This document shows positions 1 to 5,992 of a stretch of DNA of 8,181 bases, piece by piece. How positions within the stretch are numbered: position 1 is the stretch's first letter; every line of letters starts with the position of its first letter. The translations under genes and the position numbers were made by a program. The notes beneath the pieces were generated by a model, which was given only the letters and a program-made list of their open reading frames with translations, had not been told where the DNA came from and made no database searches. This DNA is from Fidelibacterota bacterium (GTDB lineage: Bacteria > Fidelibacterota > Fidelibacteria > Fidelibacterales > Fidelibacteraceae), in contig JAGLUM010000463.1 of NCBI GenBank assembly GCA_023134755.1, forward strand, positions 1 through 8,181, read 5' to 3'.

Positions 1-308
1 TCATTTTTTCTAAAAAAAAAGAATGCATATTAATTTACAAAATAAAGAATAATATTAATAGAAAATTAATGATTAATTAATAATTAATTAACAATTAAAG
101 ATAATCATGTAAAGATAATCATGAAACCGGCAATAAAAAATACGCAGGCAAAAAGCCATTTCCAACTTACGGGTGCTTTATAAACAAGACGCCCTTTTTT
201 AATTAACTCAAAACTTTTTAGCACATATCTAGCGAGTTATAAAGCATTGTAATTTATAGTATTACAGACGCAAAAACTCTTGCTGGCAACAAATGAGCAC
301 CAACTTCT
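1..308. other. AT-rich intergenic stretch without a convincing gene
   Basis: The first 120 bases are very AT-rich and low in complexity, with TTAATTAA-type runs at about 62-96. No long open frame is present on either strand. On the minus strand an open stretch of about 44 codons ends with TGA at 107-105. It has only a GTG start (224-222) and no clear ribosome site. Its last 20 or so codons would encode a hydrophobic segment (SWKWLFACVFFIAGFMIIF). This could be a decayed gene end or chance, and I do not call it as a gene. Nothing else was recognised here. Confidence 0.6.
96..123. repeat. Perfect 14-bp tandem duplication
   Basis: The 14-mer TAAAGATAATCATG occurs twice back to back, at 96-109 and 110-123, with no mismatch. 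It borders the AT-rich low-complexity tract. It looks like a replication-slippage duplication. A binding-site pair is possible but has no support from a nearby promoter. Confidence 0.8.
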
Positions 309-447
309 CTAACTTGCTGATTGATAGGGGCGTCCTAGGGACTTAAAATCCCTATATTGCCTGTCCGGCCCCGAACATTCGGGGTCAGCTAACGGACGAA
401 GACGGGCCGATTCCCCCGAATCCCGACGCTTCGGAAGGGCGATACCA
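309..447 (+). pseudogene. tRNA-Leu(UAA)-like remnant or structured RNA island
   Basis: A GC-rich island stands out from the AT-rich flanks. Bases 337-353 form a textbook anticodon arm: stem AGGGA/TCCCT (337-341 with 349-353), 7-nt loop CTTAAAA, T33 at 343 and anticodon TAA at 344-346, which would be tRNA-Leu(UAA). Upstream, TTGATAG (321-327) resembles the tRNA-Leu D-loop TTGGTAG but lacks one of the invariant GG pair. At the far end, GAATCCCG (418-425) resembles the 3' half of a T-arm, and ACCA (444-447) precedes a terminator-like hairpin. The distance from anticodon arm to ACCA (about 90 nt) is too long for any normal tRNA. The T-arm 5' half (GGTTC) is missing, and I find no matching acceptor stem. 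I infer a rearranged, non-functional tRNA relic. An unrelated structured RNA is the alternative. Confidence 0.33.
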
Positions 448-476
448 AAAGCCCGCTTAAAAAAGTAAGCTTTTTT
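447..476 (+). terminator. Imperfect intrinsic terminator after the tRNA-like island
   Basis: AAAAGC (447-452) pairs with GCTTTT (469-474). Inside it GCTT (455-458) pairs with AAGT (463-466) through one G-U wobble, around an AAAA loop. A CC/AA internal mismatch separates the two helices. Six T residues (471-476) follow the GC step. The form matches the AAAAGCCCGCTT-type hairpins often found just after tRNA genes, but with point mutations that weaken the stem. This agrees with decay of the adjacent island. Confidence 0.45.
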
Positions 477-480
477 GTTG

Positions 481-786
481 AGGTCCAAAATATTAACCCC
501 CAACGAACATCATTATCTCCAAAAAATGATTGTGTATAAACCAAAAGAGTAGTATTCTTTTATCTGTTAGATAGCGGAAGATTTGAGTCTTCCAATTTTG
601 ACAGATGCGGGAAACACAGGATGGAATATTTCATAAACGGGGATTTACTGAGGATAAGAGATAGAGTACACGAATTCCTTGATCCAGGTCGTAAACACGT
701 TTTTAATCACACCGTATTCCATCACATATTATTTTGTATTGTATGCAGAAATAAGGGATTTAATTGTATAAAATAAGCGAGGAACT
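481..786. other. Intergenic region upstream of the spt-like gene
   Basis: No recognisable gene lies here. A small hairpin GGAAGA-TTTGAG-TCTTCC sits at 576-593, followed by AATTTTG; it could be a weak terminator or a leader hairpin. An open frame at 621-776 (ATG to TAA, 51 codons) ends 10 bp before the next start codon. Its predicted product, beginning MEYFINGDLLRIRD, resembles nothing I know and lacks a properly spaced ribosome site, so I leave it uncalled. I find no strong promoter by either the sigma-70 or the Bacteroidota (TAnnTTTG) consensus. TTATTTTG at 729-736 is a one-mismatch match to the latter. Confidence 0.5.
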
Positions 787-2040
787 ATGTTAAGCAAATT
801 AAAAGATATAGCTAAACAGAAAATACGTGCCAAACGCAAAGAATATTTCGGAAAATACCCGGATGTTTTTACTAAAATGTATGCTTTTACCCGATCGGAT
901 ACTGCACGCGCGTTGGGATATTACCCCTATTATCCGAAAATTGAAAAATCAGATGCTACGGAAGTTACCATAGACGGTAAACAAAAGATCATGCTTGGTT
1001 CTAACAATTATCTGGGTCTGACCAATCACCCCAAGGTGATTGAAGCAGGTATAAATGCCTTAAAGAAATATGGTTCCGGATTAACCGGAAGCCGCTTGTT
1101 AAATGGAAATATTCTGCTTCATGACGAATTGGAAGAAAAACTGGCTAATTTCGTCGGTATGGAATCTGCCCTTGTCTTTTCTACCGGAATGGGTGTGAAT
1201 GTCGGAACTATTATTTCTGTTTGCGGACCGGATGATATGGTTTATAGTGATCAATATAATCACGCTTCTATTGTGGATGGCATCCGCTTTTCACGTACTC
1301 AAAAAACGGTCTATAAACACAATGATATAAAAGATCTGGAAGAAAAACTTAAAAATGCCAATCCAAAAACTCCAAGATTTATCGTGACAGATGGTATTTT
1401 TTCAATGGAGGGTGATATCGCGAAACTTGAAGAGATCGTTGCCCTTTCTAAAAAATATCCCTCACGCCTTATGGTGGATGATGCCCATTCCATCGGGGTT
1501 TTGGGGCCGAATGGCGAGGGAACTTCCGCGCATTTTGGCGTAACGAAAGATGTTGATCTGATCATGGGTACTTTTTCAAAATCCCTGGGCTGTGTAGGCG
1601 GATTTATTTCCGGAGAAAGAGTGATCATCGAATATATCAAACATCATTCCCGTCAGATCATTTTTACAGCTTCTCTGCCGCCTTCAAATGTGGCTTCGGT
1701 CATGGCGGCACTGAAAGTTATTCAGTCCGAACCCGAACGTCGCGAACAGCTTTGGAAAAATACCGAGTTCATGCGCAAAGGATTCAAATCCATGGGTTAT
1801 AATACGGGTGAAAGCACTACACCGGTCATTCCGGTCCTCATCGGTAAAGATGCCAAGACCTTCCAGGTATGGAAATCTCTGATGGAAGCAGGTGTTTATA
1901 CCAACCCGGTCGTTTCTCCGGCAACGCCCCCGGGACGAGGCTTATTAAGAACCTCCTACATGGCAACCCATACTCGTGAACAGTTGGAATTCTGTCTGGA
2001 GATGTTTGAGAAGGTAGGAAAGAAAGCAAGAGTTATTTAG
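787..2040 (+). CDS. spt: Serine palmitoyltransferase-like alpha-oxoamine synthase (PLP enzyme)
   Basis: This 417-residue protein is a fold-type I PLP enzyme of the alpha-oxoamine synthase family. The family condenses an amino acid with an acyl thioester and releases CO2. Visible landmarks are GSNNYLGL (71-78), the cofactor-stacking His in NHAS (H159), DDAHSIG with the PLP-N1 aspartate D231 and H234, GTFSKS with the Schiff-base lysine K265, and PATP (378-381) followed by the likely carboxylate-binding R388. H159, D231, H234 and K265 fall at the same numbers as I recall for Sphingomonas serine palmitoyltransferase, and the length fits (about 400-420). A basic N-terminal extension of about 40 residues precedes the core. 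No signal peptide or membrane span is seen, so the enzyme is cytoplasmic or peripheral. The start is supported by GAGGA at 779-783. The reductase gene downstream favours a sphingoid-base role. 2-Amino-3-ketobutyrate CoA ligase, BioF or the cysteate-using sulfonolipid enzyme are alternatives. The family call is firm; the substrate is inferred. Confidence 0.85.
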   Translation: MLSKLKDIAKQKIRAKRKEYFGKYPDVFTKMYAFTRSDTARALGYYPYYPKIEKSDATEVTIDGKQKIMLGSNNYLGLTNHPKVIEAGINALKKYGSGLTGSRLLNGNILLHDELEEKLANFVGMESALVFSTGMGVNVGTIISVCGPDDMVYSDQYNHASIVDGIRFSRTQKTVYKHNDIKDLEEKLKNANPKTPRFIVTDGIFSMEGDIAKLEEIVALSKKYPSRLMVDDAHSIGVLGPNGEGTSAHFGVTKDVDLIMGTFSKSLGCVGGFISGERVIIEYIKHHSRQIIFTASLPPSNVASVMAALKVIQSEPERREQLWKNTEFMRKGFKSMGYNTGESTTPVIPVLIGKDAKTFQVWKSLMEAGVYTNPVVSPATPPGRGLLRTSYMATHTREQLEFCLEMFEKVGKKARVI

Positions 2041-2091
2041 TGAAAATTAAAAGATAGGAAGATAAGAGGTTTGATATAAGGTATATTCGTT

Positions 2092-2119
2092 CTAAGTCCT
2101 AAGCTCTCAACTCTCAATT
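2092..2119. repeat. Degenerate 7-bp tandem repeat (ctaagtc/ctcaact type)
   Basis: Four consecutive heptamers are visible: CTAAGTC, CTAAGCT, CTCAACT and CTCAATT. Further CTCAAC-like units continue with weaker phase to about 2147 (CCCTCAACAACTCAACTATT). The unit has no coding potential of note. Similar heptamer arrays occur in intergenic spacers of some environmental bacteria, from general memory. The role here is unknown. Confidence 0.6.
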
Positions 2120-2162
2120 AGATACTTCATACCCTCAACAACTCAACTATTAAACTTATCTG

Positions 2163-2187
2163 TAAAATCTACGTAATCTGTGGTTAA
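2163..2187 (+). repeat. AATCT-type spacer motif abutting the SDR ribosome site
   Basis: The segment holds two near-copies of a 9-mer (AAATCTACG, TAATCTGTG) and runs into GGTTAA. It ends directly at the Shine-Dalgarno sequence AAGGGAGG (2186-2193) of the next gene. The wording 'aatctgcgtaatctgtggttaa' is familiar to me as an interspersed intergenic phrase in some bacterial genomes, which I cannot verify here. It may be an interspersed repeat or simply the leader of the downstream gene. Confidence 0.35.
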
Positions 2188-2201
2188 GGGAGGATAAATC
2201 A

Positions 2202-3020
2202 ATGAATCACCATCAACCTGCATCAACGGTCGTATTTGTTACTGGTGCTTCATCCGGTATCGGGAAGAGTACTGCAAAATATTTATCACAATTAGGTTAT
2301 GTCGTATATGGTACGTCCCGTCGCCCGGGATCCTACCCGCAACCTGAACATTTTACCATGCTCGAAATGGATGTTCGGAACGAGATGTCAGTAAAAGAAA
2401 CTGTCCGCTATATTGTAGAAAAAGAAGGTAAAATTGATGTGCTTGTCAATAACGCGGGATATGGCATTGGTGGAGCCATTGAAGATACATCCCCTAAAAT
2501 GGTCGAAGAACAAATGAACACCAACTTTTTTGGTATATTCCGTGTGCTCCATTATGTGCTACCGGTCATGAAGAAACAAGAGCATGGGCTCATCATTAAT
2601 ATGAGTTCTATTGGTGGTGTTATTGGACTTCCGTATCAGGGGATTTACTCAGCATCTAAGTTTGCCGTTGAAGGTTTGACTGAGGCGCTATATAAAGAAC
2701 TATTTACACGTAATATCAAGGTGGTTATGGTAGAACCAGGTGATTTTAAGACTGGATTTACAGCTAACCGGGAGATTATTACAAAAGAGGGTAAAGCGGA
2801 TATATTCGAAAAATCGCGTGAAGTCATTGAGCACGATGAACAAAGCGGGCAACCGCCAATCAAGATTGCCTACCTAATCGAAAAGATTATGAATAAAAAG
2901 CATCCGCGCTTGCGCTATAGTATCGGTGCTTTTGATCAAAAGCTGTCTATTTTGCTAAAAAAGATATTACCCGATCGATGGTTTGATTTGATCATCATGA
3001 AATATTATAAGGTAAAATAA
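2202..3020 (+). CDS. Classical short-chain dehydrogenase/reductase, candidate 3-ketosphinganine reductase
   Basis: This 272-residue soluble oxidoreductase has a Rossmann fold. It shows the dinucleotide-binding motif TGASSGIG (14-21), basic residues R40-R41 after the second strand (suggesting NADP(H)), an acidic D57, NNAG (83-86), structural N108, the catalytic serine in NMSSIGG (S135/S136) and the YxxxK pair Y149/K153, followed by PGDFKT (179-184). All residues for catalysis are present. The length is slightly above the usual 250 because of a basic, amphipathic C-terminus (about 245-272) that could touch a membrane. The start is fixed by the strong AAGGGAGG site at 2186-2193. The gene lies 161 bp after the serine palmitoyltransferase-like gene, in the same direction. 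Reduction of a 3-keto sphingoid base is therefore the most economical guess, but SDR substrate cannot be read from sequence, so the specific role is inference. Confidence 0.85.
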   Translation: MNHHQPASTVVFVTGASSGIGKSTAKYLSQLGYVVYGTSRRPGSYPQPEHFTMLEMDVRNEMSVKETVRYIVEKEGKIDVLVNNAGYGIGGAIEDTSPKMVEEQMNTNFFGIFRVLHYVLPVMKKQEHGLIINMSSIGGVIGLPYQGIYSASKFAVEGLTEALYKELFTRNIKVVMVEPGDFKTGFTANREIITKEGKADIFEKSREVIEHDEQSGQPPIKIAYLIEKIMNKKHPRLRYSIGAFDQKLSILLKKILPDRWFDLIIMKYYKVK

Positions 3021-3097
3021 TACATTGGGGCAGGAGCGCAGGAAATAAATATATTCCATATATTCAATTAAAAATTTTATAATAAAAAAATATTGTT

Positions 3098-5242
3098 TTA
3101 GGGTGCTGTAAGTGCTTTGGAAATACTAAAATGAAAAGTTGATCCTTTACCGGGTTCACTTTCGACCCAGATCTTTCCGGCATGTTTTTCCACAAATTCT
3201 TTGCAAATTATCAGACCTAGCCCGCTTCCCTTTTCTCCATCGGTACCATTTATGTGATAATTATCCTCAATATGAAACAGACGTTTTATATCGGTTCCAC
3301 TTATTCCAATCCCTGAATCGGAAACAGATATGATGGTTTGAGAAACATCCTGTTTATATGTTATTTTAATGGTATCTCCTGAATTTGAGTATTTGATTGC
3401 ATTGGATATTAAATTTCTTAAAATAGAATGCAGCATATTTTTATCGGCAAAAACACCTATAGGATGTACCTCCTGGGATATGAGTATTCCTTTATTTTCC
3501 GCATTGTTTGATAATAAACTAATTACATCTTTTATAACATCTTCAAGCATAAAGGATTCCGGAGAAATTTTCAGTGTACTGGTTTGAGAACGGGCCCACT
3601 CCAAAAGATTATCGAGCAAAACATAATTTTGATGTGCAGAATCATGAATAGATATAATGATTTGCTCCATTTGTTCTTCATCATATTCATTTCTATTTTC
3701 TTTCAGCAAATTGATCAGACCGAGAAGGGCGTTGAAAGGACTACGTAAATCATGGGCAATAATGGAGAAGAATTTATCTTTTGTGGCGTTTAGTTCCTGC
3801 AGATGTTTTTCGCTTTTTTCCAATGCAATATTGGCTTGACGTTTTACGCGGTAGAAGTAAAAAAACATGACAATAATTATTAAAAATAAAAGTAATATTC
3901 CAATTAAAAAGTTACGTAATTTTGTTTCATGAGAAAGAGATAATTCATTGATAAGGTTTTCCTGTTCCAGCTGTTTGATCTTTTCCTCACCGGCTTCAAT
4001 TTCATACAGTGCTTCAAGCTGGAGCATGTTACGGGTAGTTTTTGAACTATAAATAGAATCTGCAATACTGACTTCCTGCGATTTGAATGTATATGCCTTA
4101 TCATAATTACCTAAAATATAATAGACCTGCGCCAGGTATTTATTGGCTGCCATAATATGTATAAGTTGATTATTATTCAGCGAAATATCCAGACCCACTT
4201 CAAGGCTGTCGATGGCCCGCTGATATTCTTTTTGTTCGGTAAATATTAAACCGAAAAGATTATATACAATTGAGAAACCCAGTACATCATTAATACTTTT
4301 TTTAATTTCCAGGGATGTATCAAGATAAGTGAGCGCAATATCATAATTACCGAAGAGGTACTCTATGCGAGCTAGATTTTTTAAGGAATTTGAAATGCCA
4401 AATTGTGATTTTCCCTGCCGATGCATTTCCAAAGCCTGTTGATTATATTTTCTGGCGATCTCTTTATTATTTAATTCAATATTAACCGCAGCAAGTTCAT
4501 CCAGACAGATAGCTACCCCTGTCATAATGCCGTCTTTTGCGGCAAGCTCACGATATAGTCTCAGTGATTCAAGATATGCTGTTTTGGCTTCTTCGTAAAG
4601 ACCAACGGTATAATACAGGCGGCCGGTTATATAGCTTACCCATGCGATACCTTCCGTAAATCCGGCTTTTTTATAATTTTCATGTGCTTTAAAAATAAAC
4701 TCCAACGCCTTCTCATAGGAACTGTTTATGCGGAAAATATTAAAGATGGCGGAATATACTGATCCCAATGTTCGGTAATTATTGGATATTGAGGAATAAT
4801 ATATGGATTGATTATAATAATTTAATGTTTGCGTCTGGTCTCCGGTATTCAGAAGACAAATTGTTCCGATAAAGAAATACAGTTCTCCCAGTTGTTTGGT
4901 ATTATTGACATCCTTGCTAATAATAATGGATCTAAAGAAATAATCCATTGCTGTATCATGGCTTGTCTTATAATAATAAATAAGACCAAGATAATACAAT
5001 GCCTGTGCTTCTAATTCGTGATCTTGAATGTTTATTGCTTCCTGCAATGCGGTCGATGCATGTTCGCTGGCAGCAGTAAAATCTGATTTTCTCAGATGAT
5101 ACGCCAGTTCCAAACGTGCCTCTGATTTTTCAATCCCATGGGCATCATCGATAACTGTTTGTAAACTATCCGTTTTATTAGCAGCAATACTAAACGAAAT
5201 AGCTAATAGGAAAACAATTAATATTGTAAAATGTCTCTTCAT
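3098..5242 (-). CDS. Sensor histidine kinase with periplasmic TPR domain
   Basis: This 714-residue protein begins with a signal peptide or N-terminal anchor (about 1-21, hydrophobic ILIVFLLAISFSIA). About eight tetratricopeptide repeats follow between residues 78 and 396, then a coiled coil (about 408-438), one transmembrane helix (about 443-464) and a second short coiled coil (466-490). The kinase core has the phosphoacceptor H497 in FFSIIAHDLRSP, the N-box with N610/N614 (NLISNAIKYS), the G1 box DSGIGI (642-647) and the G2 box GSGLGL (672-677). All catalytic boxes are intact, so an active HisKA/HATPase kinase is expected. The TPR part should lie in the periplasm and bind a protein or peptide, and the kinase should face the cytoplasm. 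There is no receiver or DNA-binding domain and no response regulator nearby, so the partner is unknown. This architecture is common in Bacteroidota. The gene is convergent with the SDR gene, with 77 bp between their ends and no clear terminator there. Confidence 0.93.
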   Translation of the reverse strand: MKRHFTILIVFLLAISFSIAANKTDSLQTVIDDAHGIEKSEARLELAYHLRKSDFTAASEHASTALQEAINIQDHELEAQALYYLGLIYYYKTSHDTAMDYFFRSIIISKDVNNTKQLGELYFFIGTICLLNTGDQTQTLNYYNQSIYYSSISNNYRTLGSVYSAIFNIFRINSSYEKALEFIFKAHENYKKAGFTEGIAWVSYITGRLYYTVGLYEEAKTAYLESLRLYRELAAKDGIMTGVAICLDELAAVNIELNNKEIARKYNQQALEMHRQGKSQFGISNSLKNLARIEYLFGNYDIALTYLDTSLEIKKSINDVLGFSIVYNLFGLIFTEQKEYQRAIDSLEVGLDISLNNNQLIHIMAANKYLAQVYYILGNYDKAYTFKSQEVSIADSIYSSKTTRNMLQLEALYEIEAGEEKIKQLEQENLINELSLSHETKLRNFLIGILLLFLIIIVMFFYFYRVKRQANIALEKSEKHLQELNATKDKFFSIIAHDLRSPFNALLGLINLLKENRNEYDEEQMEQIIISIHDSAHQNYVLLDNLLEWARSQTSTLKISPESFMLEDVIKDVISLLSNNAENKGILISQEVHPIGVFADKNMLHSILRNLISNAIKYSNSGDTIKITYKQDVSQTIISVSDSGIGISGTDIKRLFHIEDNYHINGTDGEKGSGLGLIICKEFVEKHAGKIWVESEPGKGSTFHFSISKALTAP

Positions 5243-5274
5243 CTCATTTTCTCTCTTCTCATGTAAGCATAAGT

Positions 5275-5304
5275 ATTATAAGTATACAACAATTTTACGC
5301 TTAA
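5275..5304 (-). promoter_or_regulatory. Possible sigma-70-like promoter with direct repeat upstream of the kinase gene
   Basis: On the minus strand a perfect -10 hexamer TATAAT (5280-5275) lies 18 bp after a weak -35 candidate TTAAGC (5304-5299). This would place transcription start about 25 nt before the kinase ATG. An 8-bp direct repeat, ATACTTAT on the minus strand, occurs at 5278-5285 and 5269-5276 with a 9-bp period and overlaps the -10. The region is AT-rich, so chance is a real risk. Confidence 0.35.
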
Positions 5305-5372
5305 GTGCATAAAAATCAGTAATAAATTATCAAGGTATTTCCAGTGGGAGCGGGGAGGAGGGTATATGTGCT

Positions 5373-5957
5373 TTATTCAACAACTTCCGATTTCACAGGA
5401 AAGTAATAATTTACACCCAGAAAAGCATTATTTGGGGAGCTCCATACACTTGGTTGCATCTCGATATAGAATTTGAGGTTTTCCACTATATCAATTTCAG
5501 TTCCAAGATACAAATTAATATCCTGATCAAAATAAAATCCCCACGTATTTATTCCAAAGTCAAGTGTTAATTTAACGCCGCCGTAAAACGACACGTTTTG
5601 GGCTAACACATAAGACATATTCCACATGCTAATTCCGGAAAGTTCTCCAAAGCCGGTGCCAAATCTAGTGCCTCCACCATAGGAAAAGCCCATATCAATA
5701 TTATTCCAGTTTGAGATGTAATGTTGCATGATTCCTTCGAGGGAAAGACTTCCCGTGAAATACCCTTTAATATGCAGGTTCGACTTATTAAATCCCATAG
5801 TGTATTCCAGTGACAGATTGGTTAAAGAAGATGAAAATCCTCCGGAAGCGATTTTTGAACTTTGAGGTGCGATCACAGCGGTATGATTGACCGGTGCAGC
5901 AGCGAATGCAATTCCTGCTAATGCACAAACAAATAAGACAATAAACAATTTTTTCAT
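5373..5957 (-). CDS. Predicted small outer-membrane beta-barrel protein
   Basis: I do not recognise this 194-residue protein by family. It starts with a clean Sec signal peptide (MKKLF, hydrophobic core, cleavage near AFA-AAP at about 19-20). The mature part is rich in Gly, Ser, Asn and aromatic residues. It shows about eight alternating amphipathic stretches that fit beta strands (roughly 43-56, 61-75, 86-100, 108-120, 122-136, 140-158, 161-173, 178-188). The last strand, NAFLGVNYYF, has the aromatic character of a terminal barrel strand but is followed by an acidic tail (PVKSEVVE). The size fits an 8-stranded barrel. The start is set by AAGGAGA at 5970-5964, six bases before the ATG. It lies 35 bp after der and could share its transcript. 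Pore, adhesion or structural roles are all possible; no function is claimed. Confidence 0.8.
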   Translation of the reverse strand: MKKLFIVLFVCALAGIAFAAAPVNHTAVIAPQSSKIASGGFSSSLTNLSLEYTMGFNKSNLHIKGYFTGSLSLEGIMQHYISNWNNIDMGFSYGGGTRFGTGFGELSGISMWNMSYVLAQNVSFYGGVKLTLDFGINTWGFYFDQDINLYLGTEIDIVENLKFYIEMQPSVWSSPNNAFLGVNYYFPVKSEVVE

Positions 5958-5992
5958 GTTGTGTCTCCTTCGATTTGGTTCTTAATTAATTT

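Noticed and set aside
381..408. Possible SRP (4.5S) RNA core, because GGTCAG is followed by CGGACGAAG and GGGCC
   Set aside because: Only GGTCAG truly matches the conserved SRP tetraloop-asymmetric-loop motif; the rest needs gaps and substitutions at invariant bases.
309..503. Minus-strand 64-codon open frame across the tRNA-like island
   Set aside because: It translates a hairpin-rich, RNA-like sequence, including the terminator, and has the look of a spurious frame over a tRNA region.
734..772. TTGTAT ... TATAAA as a sigma-70 promoter for the synthase gene
   Set aside because: The spacing between the hexamers (22-27 bp for the candidate pairs) is far from 17 bp, and the -10 would sit almost on the ribosome site.
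1311..1640. Minus-strand 109-codon frame inside the synthase gene
   Set aside because: It lies wholly within a strongly recognised gene on the other strand and has no ribosome site or family features.
3048..3064. AATATA-TTCCA-TATATT palindrome as a shared terminator for the convergent genes
   Set aside because: The stem is six A-T pairs only and lacks a GC core, too weak for an intrinsic terminator.
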